DNA from: Zanthoxylum bungeanum | Taxonomy: Eukaryota; Streptophyta; Magnoliopsida; Sapindales; Rutaceae | Length of the DNA stretch: 64,000 nt | Direction of reading: 5' to 3' | Assembly: GCA_019454045.1 (NCBI GenBank) | Contig: SKCR01006516.1 | Span: 186,001 to 250,000, forward strand | Shown here: positions 9,666 to 23,240 of the stretch, piece after piece | How the letters are laid out: each line of letters starts with the position of its first letter | How positions within the stretch are numbered: the first letter of the stretch is position 1 | Made by a program: the position numbers and the translations under genes | The notes under the pieces: model-generated | Told to the model about the DNA's origin: nothing | Database searches by the model: none | Seen by the model: only the letters and a program-made list of their open reading frames with translations

Positions 9666-11983
9666 TGCCAAACAACATCCACATCAACAATTTTTCTCGT
9701 ACACATACATATAACATTTATACAAATACATGAAGAACATTATACAATACTTGTGTAATTAAATTAAATTACATAATTTAATCTAATTAAATTATAACTA
9801 TTATATATTCATAGCCACATCAATTATAACCCAAAATTAATCAAAATAATTTAATAAAGATCGATGATATACCTATCTCCAAGCTTTCTCCACCAAACTT
9901 TAAGTTCCAAGCTCCAAACTTCACCACCAATCTTACCACCACCATAAATTTACTCTTGAATAAATCTTGGCAACCAAGAGGTGGCTAGGTTGCTCAAGAT
10001 TGGCAACAAAAATCTCCAATAAAATTCAACTCTTGAAACTTTATTTTAGGAAATTTAACAACACCAAAACAATCCTTAACTCTTAAAGGGTTATTTTAAT
10101 GTACATAGTTTAGTGTTTAGGTTGTTTTAAACTTAGTTTCATGGCCGAAAATATTGAAGAACTCCTTCTTCCTCTTCTTGGCAATTACTTGCCTAATCCT
10201 TTTTATTTTTCTCATTGCTCACGTGAGCAACCAAAAAACATAAGAAAGAAAAATATTTCATTTTCTTTTGTGTTGGCTCACAGCCATAGGCCAAGACCGA
10301 GTCAAAGAAAAACAAAACAGCAAAACCATTTTTTTTTGTTTTCTTCACCTTTTCCTTTTCACGGCAACCACCCAAAAAACTAACTAAAATCAATCCAAAT
10401 TAAATAATTTTCACTTGGTAAATCTTTGATTAGATCAAACTTTAACCTTGGCAAAATTTCATTGGTCCAAATATCTATGGTTACTTTAACCATGACCAAA
10501 AGTAACTTTGATTAACTAGTAACTTAGGTTAAATGTAACTAGATCTTATTTCCATCAAATGATATAGTTACTTTAACTCATATCATTTGATTACTCCAAC
10601 TAAAGTCATTAAATTAATTAATTTAATTATATAATTATATTAATTATATAATTATATTAATTAATTTATACATTAATTTAACAATTAAATATATTACACT
10701 AATTTAATTAATACACTAATACAAATCACATTTGTATTATTATTCACTATTAACATTGTACAATAATCATATATTAACTCTTGATATATAATTAATTAAT
10801 TAATTTTAATTTATGTAATAAATTATCAGATCGAACAATTCAATCCGTACACTAAACACACTGTCAATTATTGACCACCGTTGCTCTAGTGCTCAACGAG
10901 TATACTTAATTATGGTGGGACTCTCTAGGTTCACAACCAATTATATGTGTGTGTGTATATATAAACTCTTTACAAATATATGTGCATGAAGACTTACCCA
11001 CCTATAAATCATGACAGAACAAACTCGGTTGTCGAACCATACAAGTTGAAGTTATAACACTAATGTCTAATCTCTCTGCCATCAGTCTCCTATTGAGCAA
11101 GGCCACAGTCTTATCGTCAAGACCTTATCTGCTCAATATATACTACTTATCTCCAGAATTATATTCCGTAAAAATAATATTTGAAGAAGACTCTTTGCTC
11201 GATATTATTAATAATATTTCAGAAACTCTATTCGAGACGTACTTTTGGCCAAAATATTTCTGGAACATAATCTGAAGCATCAAGAGACAATCTAACTACA
11301 TGGATTGACGGATCCTATATTGACACATACCGATCTCCATAAGCATTGGTCCATATATAGCTGACAGTCATCCAGCAGTCCTACCATAAAAGGCCTGACC
11401 TGCATGGTATCATCCATGGAGGATCACTCACAAGACCATCGTGGTGCCTCGGGTCTAAAGACCACATTAACTTCTCAACTTGAGGAAACAACTATTGACG
11501 GTTTTATAAAATATCTATTAGTCGTCTTTAGTCAGTCAGTTCAATATCCATTTAATGAATGAATATCTGCATTTTTATACGAGCTTAAGCTAAGATCATA
11601 GTCCGTTGAGACAAACCATATGTCCATTACATATATAGATAATGCATCAGTCTTATCGATCTAGTGACCGGCCCATGCCAATATATAGACCTGGCCGGCG
11701 GTTCGGTTTCGGTTCGGAACCGAACCGAACCGGCCGGTTTCCGGTTCCACAAGTGTGGAACCGGAACCGTGAATCGAACCAGAATTGAACCGGTCGGTTC
11801 CGGTTCCGGTTCGGTTCAGACCTTTTTTTAAAAAAAAATTTCGAAAATAAATTAAAATAAATTAGATTAATTTAATAAATAAATAAAATTATTAAATTGA
11901 AGAGCTTGAACTTAAATTTTAAAAAATTTAAGTTGCCTACGTATCCTCCAAGGGTGAGAGGAATCAAATCTCACGTAGTTTCA

Positions 11984-14091
11984 TTATAATTTTAAGATAT
12001 TTTCCCTTTGTAAATTTACAATTTTGTAATTATCAATCATCATTATCAGTTGATCATTCAACTCCGGTTCCGCTTGCACTTGTTGTTGCAGATGCATTAT
12101 CGAACAAGTCTTCGAAATCATCGGGGCATCTTCTTTTTGTCTCAGATCAGCTCGAGTCCAATCATCCACACAAGTTGTTGCTTCTAGAGTGCTTGGATGT
12201 AATGAAGATCGTCTACCTTCCAATATATTGCCTCCCAAGCTGAAGGCGTGCTCAACCGCAACGGTGGAAATAAGTGCTGCCAATATCTCTTTAGCAATAA
12301 TTGATAAAAACAAGATATATATTTTGATGTCGGTTCCCATTCAAGGATTTTAAAATTCTTACTAACTAAACTTTCAGTAGGAAACTCGAAATTTGTAGAT
12401 AAATAATTATCTAATTCGGGGTTATTAGTTGTCGTATCCTTAGCTTTTTTATTTCGTTGCAGTAACCAACGATCCCCTACGCTAAGTCTTGTTTCAATTA
12501 CCGGTTCACTACTACTAGATTCACCTAATGTTCCTAAGTTATATCTTACAATATAATCATTAAATAACTCAATTAATCATTTCTTAATCTCACTATTATT
12601 CTTGTAATATCAATTTCATTTAATATTCCTAATAACCATAGTAAGCTTGTAAAGCACTATTCAAACCTTCTAATTTAAATCTAGGATAAAAAACAGCATC
12701 AATAAGATAAAGTAAAGGAATTTCTCTAAAATAATTCAACCATTTTACCTTCATAGCAGTAATGGCTTCGAACAAAATAAAATCATTAGGATCGCTACTT
12801 TCAACATGTTCATCGAGAGTACCAACAATATTCAAACTTTCAAGAAGAAATAAATGTGTTGTAGGATAATAAACACCGTTAAAAATTAAAGTAGCATCAT
12901 TAAAAACTTTTAAAATATCTAAAAAAATTTCACAAATATCCCATTGACTAGGAAAAAGTGTGATATTTTGAACAAATTGAGAAAAAAAAAACTACATAAT
13001 GCATCTTTGTATTGTAATACTTGACATAAAAGAAAATAAGTTAAATTCCAACGTGTTGGAACATCTCTTGAAAATTTAATCGATTTAATATCATTTATTT
13101 TACAAAACTTGGCCCATTCTCTCCTAACTTGAGAATACGACCAAATACAATTAAATGTCGTCTTAATAGGATCAATGAAAGGTGATAATAATTTCAGACT
13201 ATATTGAACACATAAGTTAAGGACGTGACATGTGCAACGAATATGAAAAAACCGACCCCCTAAATTTGGTTGACATATTTCTTTTAAATCATTAATGGAT
13301 GCAGTATTTGTAGATGCATTATCAAATCCAATTGTTAAAATTTTATATACTAAATCATATTCATCAAAAATTACCTTCATTATTCTATAAATATTTTGTG
13401 CAGTATGTTGGTCATCAAAAACTCTAAATGCAATAAGTCATTTTTGCATGGTAAATGATGCATCAATCCAATGACAAGTCACACTCATGTATGAGTGTGT
13501 TTGCCAATGGTCACTCCAAATATAAGAACATATAGAAATACGACCTTTAATCTCTTTAAATATTTCATTTAAAATAATTTTACCATCTTTGTATAATTTA
13601 AAAATATGATGTTTTGTTGTGTTTCGAGTCATTATACATGCAGCAGGATTTAAAACATTATGCACGTAATTAGTAAAATGAAGTTTTTCACCAAAGCTTA
13701 AAGAAAGATGTGCCATACAAGTTAATTTCGCAAATTCTTCTCTATTTTTTGCTTCAGAATATTTAAATAAATCTACAGCACTCATATCTCTACTAGATGA
13801 TGCGTACCTGGCCATTTGAGTTTGCGTCGTATCAATTCCAAGTTCAACCGCATGATGTCTTTCCAAGTGCTTGATCATGTTGCCGTATCCACTAGAAAAT
13901 TTGTAGGAAACCCCACAATGGTTACAAATTGCTCTTGAAGTTTCATCGTCTTGGCGGTCTAAATGAAAATGAATTTTGAAAACATCTGAGGAACGAGCCT
14001 TAACTTCTCTTCTCCGTGATTGTGAACCGACACTATGGCCGCTCTCTTGGGTTGGCATATTTGACATTATGTTCTCAGATAAGCTTGCCAT
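11984..14091 (-). pseudogene. hAT transposase (BED finger, RNase-H fold, hATC), broken
   Basis: Starts at ATG 14091 (MASLSENIMS). A BED-type zinc finger follows: ...SRAICNHCGVSYKF...MIKHLERHH with C-x2-C and a His pair. The 217-residue open stretch ends after DASFTMQK at 13438. The next frame (12919-13380) has TIGFDNASTNT, the region of the second catalytic Asp, then HIRCTCHVLNL and DVPTRWNLTY. After more breaks, 12629-12835 reads AITAMKVKWLNYF...DAVFYPRFK. The C-terminal dimerisation domain at 11984-12340 has TVAVEHAFSLGGNILEGRRSSLHPSTLEA, close to the family pattern. hAT transposases cut and rejoin DNA at the element ends. Frameshifts between the blocks show this copy is dead. Confidence 0.9.
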
Positions 14092-14233
14092 TTTTTGTTT
14101 AAGAAATAAGTAAGAAGAAAAAGAAAATTGACTAATTGAGAATGGTAATAACTAATTGAGATTGAGAATAAGAGAATTGTAGGAATTGAGAGAGTTGAGA
14201 AATTGGTGTGTTGAAATAATGAAAAATGACCCC

Positions 14234-14242
14234 TATTTATAG
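14234..14242 (-). promoter_or_regulatory. TATA box of the hAT transposase
   Basis: On the minus strand CTATAAATA lies about 143 bases upstream of the transposase ATG at 14091, within the element, a fitting position for its promoter. Confidence 0.55.
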
Positions 14243-14890
14243 AGTTCTAGAATTTTTTTATACCAAAAATGCTCATAAATATAACCGTTATTAGGGATAT
14301 ATTAGGAATTAACTATTTAATTTTTTTTTGGTCGTTAAGGCACTTTTTTTTTGGTTTTAAGGGGCAGGGAGCAACGGCTCACTGTCCCTTCACCAACGGC
14401 TAGTAGTCGTTGGGGAAGGTAGGGTTCATGTTGGAACCGCTGGAACCGTAAGATTCCAGCGGTTCCGACAGGTTCGCGTTGGGGTGGAACCCCAACCAAA
14501 CCGGTCAATCACGGATCCGGTTCTGGAACTGGAACCGGTTGGAACCGGAACCGAAACCGGTTGGAATCAGAACCGTCCGGTTCCATTGGTTCGGTTCCGG
14601 TTCCGAATCGGAACCGTGGCCGGGTCTACCAATAGGTCAAGATTGGAAACAATTTATATTCTAGAGTATGTATGACGTTCTCAACGCTATTTGGAACTCT
14701 TGCAACTATATCACCATACATCATATATTGAACTCTCAAGTCTTTACTAATTTCATATAAGATTCCGATCAAAATCAAAATCCCTAACTCTTAGGGCGAT
14801 ATAATAACTAGATCTACAATATATGAATAATAGTACCATATATTTATATAAATAATTGTGATAAAAAAATATTACATTGCATAAATATTA

Positions 14891-15213
<323 letters not shown>

Positions 15214-15297
15214 TGAGTCGAGCTGGATTTGAACCAGTGTAGACATATTACCAATGAATTTATAGTCCGTCCCCATTAACTGCTCAGACATATGAAG
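15214..15297 (-). pseudogene. trnY-GUA: Plastid trnY-GUA copy, mutated
   Basis: 84 bases matching plastid tRNA-Tyr on the minus strand: GTTAATGGGGACGGACT, then AATATGTCTACACTGG and TTCAAATCCAGCTCG. The anticodon region reads CTATAAA instead of CTGTAAA, so GUA has become AUA. Other G-to-A changes are present and the 5' acceptor end is poor. It is a relic in nuclear DNA. Confidence 0.88.
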
Positions 15298-15350
15298 AAT
15301 CAAGTCTAAGTTTATTTATAATCCATGATCAACTTCCTTTAGTAGTACCA

Positions 15351-15385
15351 TACCCTAAAGGAAGTCGAATCCCCGCTGTCTCCTC
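15351..15385 (-). pseudogene. trnE-UUC: Plastid trnE-UUC 3' fragment
   Basis: The minus strand reads GACAGCGGGGATTCGACTTCC and then a mutated TAGGGTA end, matching the T-arm and acceptor of plastid tRNA-Glu. It lies 5' of trnY on the same strand with a short spacer, as in the plastid trnE-trnY cluster. The 5' half is missing; the insert seems to end here. Confidence 0.8.
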
Positions 15386-15925
15386 CTAGGTAGCGCCTAG
15401 ACGGACGGACAAATTAGGCGATACTAGACGGTTTTATTATATTATTCAAAAAATTTGTAATTATATTATAATTATGTAATGGATTATTTGAAATATATAT
15501 ATATATTTATGTCATCTTTCTTTATTTGAAAAAAACTATTTTCGAGTCCTCTTTTTATCATGTGTAATTTTGAATAACAATATAATTTGGAACAACCCAT
15601 AAACAAGTGAGAAATACATGATCAAAAGCAAAAGAGTTTGTCATTGAAAAGAACTATAAAAATTAATTATTTTAACTGATTAATTCGGTAATCACACACT
15701 CAAATCTCAAATCAGCCAATAAATAATAATTATTTTAACTAATTAATTTAGTAAGTATATTTGATCAATTTAGTAATTACAAGCCTTATTTGATTAAGTC
15801 AATGTCTTATATTTGTGATTTTATGATAAAATAAAATAGAAAATAGGATCTGGATCAAATATCATACCAAAAATAGAATTTTTTGACCTGGCCGCCTAGA
15901 ACTCGCTTAGACCTATGCATTTTCA
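15383..15925. repeat. Possible small element bounded by CTAGGCGC-like ends
   Basis: The left part has AGCGCCTAGACGGACGG and the right part (about 15890) GGCCGCCTAGAACTCGC, roughly inverted to each other. The middle is AT-rich with ATTAATTTAGTAA-type repeats. This could be a decayed non-autonomous element of about 540 bp. No target duplication was found. Confidence 0.3.
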
Positions 15926-17233
15926 GTCTTATATTCAATGTATAAGAGGGGATTTGTCCCTAGAAAGGCTACTGATGAAAATTTACTCGAATATATTTGT
16001 GCCGATCATTTGAGCATTCCTGCCTTTATTGTGTTTGAAGAGATGATTGCACATGATTATCTATGTCGACCATATAATTGTAACTGGTTGCTTGGCATCT
16101 TGTGCAAAGAGAGATAGTTTCATAAAGCTCATATAGGCTTGATGAGATGAGTAAAGAAAGGAAGCTTCCTTACTTATGGTAAGAGAGATTCTTTTTTAGA
16201 TGAGAGAAGACATCACTATTTCTTCTAGTTGGTAAGGAATTTTCTTGGTGCATCTTTGTTAAACTCTCTCTTCTTGTTCTATTAAATCTGTTATTAAAGA
16301 TATTATTCTTATTCCAAATGTGGTCATAACTCTACAGACAATGAATAGAAAGATCATTGTAGGTTTGATGGGGCTCAGGAAAAAGTTATATAGCATGCAG
16401 TTTCTGCTAACATTCATGTAGATTATTGTTATGAAAAGGAGAAAAGCTATTAAACTAATTTATGTACTGAATCCAGAGTTTTGAAATTTATATAATACAA
16501 ACAATAATTATTTAATAATTTTATGTTTTCATAAATGATAGCAAGATATGAAGGATGTCATTTTAAGAGAGGATAAGCTAGTTAAAAAAACATGGGCCTT
16601 TGATTAAGTTTTTTATTTTTGAGGATAATAATCTCATTTAATTAAGGGTTTCTGGTTTCACTGTATTGGAAATTTAATTCAAATATGGTATTGGATAACA
16701 TGGAAGACGAAGATGATCTATGTAGTTAATCTCACTTGTTAGACTTGAAGCTTAGTTCAGTGTGTTAAAATATATTTTTACAAGTTGAAAATATTCAAAT
16801 TTCAAAATAAACCTTTTGAGTTGTACACTTTTTGATTCATTTTCATTTTCTCTTTAGGTGCTTGTTTGTTTTTCTTTCATTGTCAAGCATTTATAATGGG
16901 AGTCCCAAAAGTTCTTGCTCTCATAGTGCTTAATTTATTTTTAATGGCATTTATTTCTTTTCACTCCTTAAGCCTTTGTGCATGATAGAGTGCATATAAA
17001 CTAAACTGCCTTTTCCATATTTACTTTTTTAAGCCATGTAAGGTTTTATATTTCTCTTCATATATGATTTGGTAGTATGGGTTTTTTATTTATCTAATAT
17101 TTCTGCAGTTTCATTTCTCTAGTGATGAGTTCTCCGTAATCATTGATGCTTAGATATGCTATTTATCGGTATTGCAAGTTTTATTATTTTCCTAACTAAT
17201 TTTTTGTATGAACAGAGATGTTTGTTTTCCCTT
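15926..17233. other. No gene or known repeat recognised
   Basis: T-rich sequence with short open stretches only. No conserved domain, tRNA or LTR end seen. It could be an old gene fragment with introns (16860-17220 is T-rich like introns), but nothing supports a name. Confidence 0.3.
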
Positions 17234-20133
17234 ATCACACCCCAGTAAATTCGGGCATGTGATCAGCAAGAGACAACCTAGACATCACCCTGAACCCTTG
17301 ACATGCATCATACATGACTAAACTGACTGACTTATCTACATGTATACGTGGTTGTCATGTATACGTGCAACTTAACTTTCATATATATAACCTGATCAAA
17401 CTTACTGAACATGCATTATACATCCATAACTTATAATATTCAAACATAACTTACTAATTATTAAACATACATTCATATATACATATATGGCCTTATGGCC
17501 TAACTTAACAAATTCCTAAATATTGGGCCTTACCCTGACTTTACGATCATGATGTGTAATGAATGGTGTTGGGTCACATCTCCTCCAAAGCTTGCCTCCA
17601 CATGCATGATCTAAAATCCCTACAAGACTAAAAGTAGACTGAATAAGTCGAATAAATGACTTAGCGAGTGAACACATCACATAAACTTACGAAATACCAA
17701 TTATGAAATTTACTGAAATACTACGACAAACCTGGAATGTGAGTAATAACATAGTTCATATACATACACCTGAACCGTATCCTAAATTAAAGACCTGTAA
17801 TATGGCTGATCTTTGAAATATAATAACATGATGTAGCACAAAACATAAAACATATAATGACATGCATGATTCATGAAACTAAAGATGCGCTGACGTGACT
17901 AAACCTAAACTTGGGAAACTGGAAATGACAACGTGATTTGTAAACTTGAACATAACTTGGAAAATACATGAACATGATCTAAATCTGACATGGACTACAT
18001 GACAGAATTTCTAACATGACCTAAACTGCTGTAATGATCTGCAACTTAATGACATGCTGACCTAATCTGAAACTGTATACGCTGTCCTGAAACTATATGG
18101 ACTGGACCTGAATATCTTGACTTGAAGCTACATGATCTGGACCTGGATGCATGGACTGGACATGCATGTGCTGAACTTGAAAGCTAAACTGAACGTGCTT
18201 GACTGGAAGTTGAACACCTAACTGAACGTGTCTGAGCTTAACCTGAATATCTGAACTGAAAATGCATGAGTCGAATCTAAATACTAAACAAAACATGCAT
18301 GAGCTAAGCCTGAATACTAAACTGAACTTGCATGACTGGAGACTAAATATCTAATTTGAACTACATGAGCTAAATCTAAATATCTGAAATAAATATGCAT
18401 GAATTGAACATGTTTGAAAACTAACATACGTGCTACGTGAATAACCTGAATATGACGTGATTAACATAAGAACATGAATTGATTCCTGATGCATGCTATT
18501 ACCAAACCATTTCCGAAGTCATGTCATAAACCCAAAAACTGTAAAAAGAGTTCTGAAAATTGACATGCATAACATGACTGATTTGAAATGACATGACTAT
18601 TCTGAAAACATAAGCTAATATGACTGACCTGCCCTAAAACCTATGACATAAATTGACGTGAAAAACATAACGTGAAAAACATGAAAACATGAGAAACATG
18701 GCTGGACTATTCCTAAACATGTAAACTGATAAACTGAAAACATGAATTTATAACTATACTTAAACTGAAAACATGAAAGTAATGAATAACATGCACTAAC
18801 ACATGTTGCTACATAAATCCTATATATGCGACACAAGACAAAAAGAATATGCGAACTGTTAATCTAAGCTAAAACATGAACTGAAAAAATGGACCGAACA
18901 CTACAACCGAATAACATGAATTAGAAACTGAAACTGAATATCATAAACTGAAAGTGTAAGCTAAGATTACAAGCTAAGAACATAACCGAATAACATGAAC
19001 ATAATAATTAAACTAAAGACATCAATGAGTCTTAAAAACTGAATACAAGAAGAAGGCATAGGCTTGAAGTATTAACTAAATATTGTGAATTGGAAAAATA
19101 TACTAAAAATGGAATAAACTAAACATAGATAATTGAAAAATGAAAGAGAGAGGGAAAATAAACATCCACTCACAGTCTGATGTCCGCTTCCAGCGTGCCT
19201 GAATGCTACAGAAAGGATTCATGCGTGGTGTCTAACAGAACACGTGTTCAAGTATGGTTAGCATACTTGAACTACTAATACTGAACATGATTCGAGAATG
19301 TCTTGAATGCATGAACATGATGTATTAGTGCTAACATTGTTGACGTGATAACTTAAGATGTTCTCTTAACATCCTAAGCTTCACGGACATGCTGCTTAAT
19401 TTAACTAAACTATAATTTATACATGACGTGATATGTTGTACTCATGTCATGACGTGCTCATGATAGTGCTGATGGAAAATTTCAACGTAACAGATTCAGT
19501 TACTTGAAATGCTAATTCAGTTATCAATAAAATGCCCAATTTACATTGCTCACTTTTCTTCTATCACCATAATACAACACAACACATGATTTATTACAAC
19601 CATTTTAATTTACTAAATACATGTTTATAACATCACCAAAACACCACATGAAACATTGACACTTATGCTTATATATATCTTTACATTCGGCATTACCCAT
19701 ATATATATATAGTTTTAAACACATCAGTCCTAATGTTAACTTCAATAACTTGTGGGCCTATATCAGTATACACAACTGATTTTTGAAAGAAAATAAAGCT
19801 TTTTATGCATATATGCTTTAATGGACCTATTCTGACCTTGCAATACCTATATTTTGATAACTTTTGATGTATTTATCCAAATGACTCAGTTTTTATTTCG
19901 AACAAAACTAGACACATAAGATTATAACATATTAAAATTTCAAATTATTTTGAATACCAAAATTTATAGTATTTATTTAAATTTTGCCCTATTTTTGCAT
20001 AAACAACAACTGATCAGGTCTCGTTTTCATGCGTATATCTCGCAATCCACAAATGCAGTTCCATAGATATTGTACCAGAATTTACTTAAGACATAAAAGA
20101 ACATTTTTTATATTGATCACTTTCTTTAATTTC
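17234..20133 (-). mobile_element. R1 long LTR-type repeat, copy A
   Basis: The first of three related copies in this window. The left end TCACACCCCAGTAAAT and the following GTGATCAGCA match copy B at 20134. It contains the AACATGATGTAGCACAAAAC segment, many TGAACATGCATGA microrepeats (about 18080-18480) and the block ATCCACTCACAGT...GCCTGAATGCTAC (about 19163). The complement of that block (CTGTGAGTGGA) lies at the matching place in the plus-strand LTR at 33401, so I read R1 as a minus-oriented chromovirus-type LTR. There is no primer site and no coding sequence. It lacks the 200-bp segment with GAGGGGACG found in copies B and C. Confidence 0.6.
18080..18480. repeat. Degenerate microrepeats CTGAAC..CATGCATGAG
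   Basis: Irregular units of roughly 30-50 bases built from CTAAACTGAACATGCATGAG and AACCTGAATA variants. The same type of array recurs at about 21290-21560 (copy B) and 44860-45250 (copy C). They look like slippage-made repeats in the LTR and have no coding use. Confidence 0.7.
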
Positions 20134-23100
20134 GTCACACCCCGATAAATCCTGCTATGTGATCAGCAGGAGACGACCTATCCATCACCCTGAACCCATG
20201 ATATGACATACATGACTTATCTGAATGACTTATCTACATGCATGGCTGCAATGCAAATGTGATAATGAATACTAAAAACTTACTAAACTATTGTAACATA
20301 CATACATAACATGAACATGAATTTACCTATTTACAACTTAATCATGGTCCTTACGTGCATGGAATGTTCATACATAACTTAATTATTGCAAATCATACAA
20401 AAATGCATATACTAATTTTCTAATTTACCTTACTGACCGTGAAATGTACATTCATGTATAATATGCATACGCGATCAAACCTAGGTGACTGTAAAAAAAA
20501 AATCGGCATGATATATCCTAAACTTCTGCAACCCTGATCAATGCTAGCACCATATGGGAACCTGTCTATACATTTCACATATATATAAACCCAACCCAAC
20601 ACACAACGACCTTAGGCCAGTAGTTAAATCTAACTTTACCAACATACAACTTGATCACAACATAACTTATAAATTTATACATATCATGAACGTAAACATA
20701 CGAGCATATCTTATATATACACAAACTACTTTCCGTAATCATATATTACATGAATAAAAATAAGGCCTTATGGCCTGAATTTACGACTATGGTGTGTAAT
20801 GACTGTTGCTGGGTCTCGTCTCCTCCGAAAACACGATCTTGGAATTCCTGTAAAACTGAAAGAGAACTAGATAAGTCGGAAGGATGACTTAGTGAGTGGA
20901 CGTAAAGACGTAAACGTACAAAATACCTATCATGAAATTTTACTAAAATGATACGCCAAACCTAGAATGTGAAGCATACTATTTTTTTGGTACACACATC
21001 TAAACTGTACTGTGAGTTAAGGACCCGTAATATGGCTGATCACTAAAACATGATAACGTGAAGTAACATAAAATTGAAAACATGTCAATATGCAGTGACA
21101 TGAACTATTCCTGAAACTGAAGTCGTGCTGACTTGCCTAATCATGAACTTGGAAACTATATCCGATGACGTGAACTATTAATCCTGAACATGACTTGAAA
21201 CTATGTGAACATGATTTGAAGCTTACGTGCACTGCATGACATGATTTTAATGTAACCTAAACTACTGTAATGATCTACATCATAATAATATGCTGACCTG
21301 ATCTAAAACTATGTATGTTGTCCTGAAACTACATGAACTGGACCTGAATGCTTGGGCCTAAAGCTGTTAGGTCTGAACCTAAGTGCCTGAACTAGACATG
21401 TATGTGCTAAACCTGAAAGCTAGACTGAACATGCTTGACGGGAAGCTGAATACCTAAACTAAACATGTTTAATCTAATCCTGAGTGGCTGAACTGAAAAT
21501 GCATGAACTGAATCTAAATACTAAACTAAACATGTATGAGCTGAGCCTGTCTGAAAACTAACATGTATGCTATATGAATAGCCTGAACATGAGGTGATAA
21601 CCTTGAGAACATTAACTGATCCTAATGCATGTTATTACCAAACCAACCAAACCTGTGGCAAAGCCATCCCAAACCCATGGTGGTTTGGATTTGTCCTAAC
21701 ATGTGCATGGATCATGGAATCTAGGAATGAATATATGAAATGTATTACATGAGCTTGAAACTGATATGAACTACTTAACCTAATTGATGACATGGCTTGA
21801 ACATGAGTAATCTTGATATAAACTACATGTACTGAAAATTAGTTTCTGGAAACCTGATCTGCCACGCGATCTAAACCTACAAGTTTTTCCCTGAAGCTAC
21901 ATAAGTTGAGAACTAACATGCCAAATTAACCTAAATCTGCATGACTTATTCTGGATCTATCTGAGCTGAATGCTGATGACTGATCAAAACCTAATCCTAC
22001 ATGACTTGTTCTGAAACTACTTGAACTGTATAGGATTCCCTATACTGAACATGACCCAAAACTGAACTAACCTAATCTGATATGCTCTACCTGAAATGAA
22101 CATGCATGATTGAAACTATATAATCTGACTGGATTTCTGAACTACATGAACTGAGGATGACTATATGAAAACATGGTATGCAACTTTCAAAAAATGCATA
22201 TAATCTGAAAATCGTACTACGTGCGAAAAACTTGTAATTGGAACTGAAAACGTGTCATGATCTAAAATCCATGAACATGTCTAAAAAATGATATTTCATA
22301 AAATCCTATATGTGAGCTAAAAAATACATCAGTATAGCAGTCTAAGGGAGCTGAAATCTATCTAGCGGGACCTAGCACCGTGCAAATAAAGGGAACTAAA
22401 CTGAAATACTGAACTGCTGAGCCAATGGGGGTGATCATTTCCTCATAGGCTTATCTGAGGGAACTCGGGTCGCTAAAGCTGAGGGGACGACACTAAACTG
22501 ATGGTTTGAAAATCATAAGCATATACTTATAAAAACATTTTCTAAAACATAAACTAAAAGTCATGAAATCATTTTGAAAATCATAAATCATAAATTTAAA
22601 CATTAAAAACCAAATTCTACAGTCAGACATGCATGAAAAAAGAATAATCTAAATTTAACATGAAAAAGTATGATGATAATAGAATTCTGAATGCACAACT
22701 GACATATTGAGCAACATGATATAAATGTTATATATAAGTTAAAAGTCCTGAAATACATATGCTGATATCTACTAAAATAAATATTCTGGTCATGTTGTTC
22801 TCAAAAAAAGCTGAAGGTTACTAAAAACTAAATTCATGAATTAAATGAGTGAATTAAAATGAAATTGAATTTCTAAGTTATGATACTTAAACTAACACAA
22901 GAGGTGAAGACAAAACATGGATACGTAACTAAATTACTGAATTGAATACTGAAACTAGATACACAACTAAGGGCATGGAATGAAAGCACATATGATTACT
23001 GAAGACAAGAATAAAACTTAGTAACATTAACTAAAATAGCAAACTGAAATAATAAAATGATAGTTACATCTTGAACACAAGGGTTGATTTCATGAAATAG

Positions 23101-23240
23101 ATATAGAATCAAAGAAAACTTAATTAACTAAGAAGTACAAAGAGAAAGGGAAAAGAAATATCCACTCACAGACATACGTCCATCACCAACGTGTCTGAAT
23201 GCTACTGGAGGACTCATGCAGGGAATCTAATTGAATCTTG
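20134..23240 (-). mobile_element. R1 repeat, copy B, left part
   Basis: Begins GTCACACCCCGATAAATCC directly after copy A, so A and B stand head to tail. It carries the shared blocks (ATATGGCTGATC at about 21031, the AGCGGGACCTAGCACC...GAGGGGACG segment at about 22363-22488, CCACTCACAG at about 23163). It is broken at about 23240 by a Copia-type LTR and resumes near 32346. The combined length is about 4.2 kb. Confidence 0.6.

Larger units (their letters stand above)
11686..14628 (-). mobile_element. hAT DNA transposon, 2943 bp
   Basis: Terminal inverted repeats TAGACCTGGCCGG at the left end and the complement of TAGACCCGGCCACGG at the right. The 8-bp target duplication is CCAATATA (11678-11685) and CCAATAGG (14629-14636), 6 of 8 identical, as expected for hAT. 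Both subterminal zones (11690-11825 and 14430-14620) are crowded with GGTTCGGTTCC/GGAACCG motifs on both strands, probable transposase-binding arrays. It carries one broken transposase gene on the minus strand and lies inside the LTR 9011-14936. Confidence 0.92.

Noticed and set aside
14479..14675. Overlapping plus-strand ORFs with GTGTETGWN-like repeats
   Set aside because: Products of the GGAACCG subterminal repeats of the hAT element.
15214..15297. Functional tRNA-Tyr gene
   Set aside because: Anticodon base changed and the acceptor stem disturbed; it sits in a decayed plastid insert next to psbA.
15926..17233. Possible host gene with introns
   Set aside because: A few open stretches and T-rich intron-like sequence, but no domain, start or consistent splice pattern could be made out.
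18093..18296. ORFs in the TGAACATGCATGA repeat region
   Set aside because: Low-complexity repeats give periodic open frames with no conserved protein pattern.
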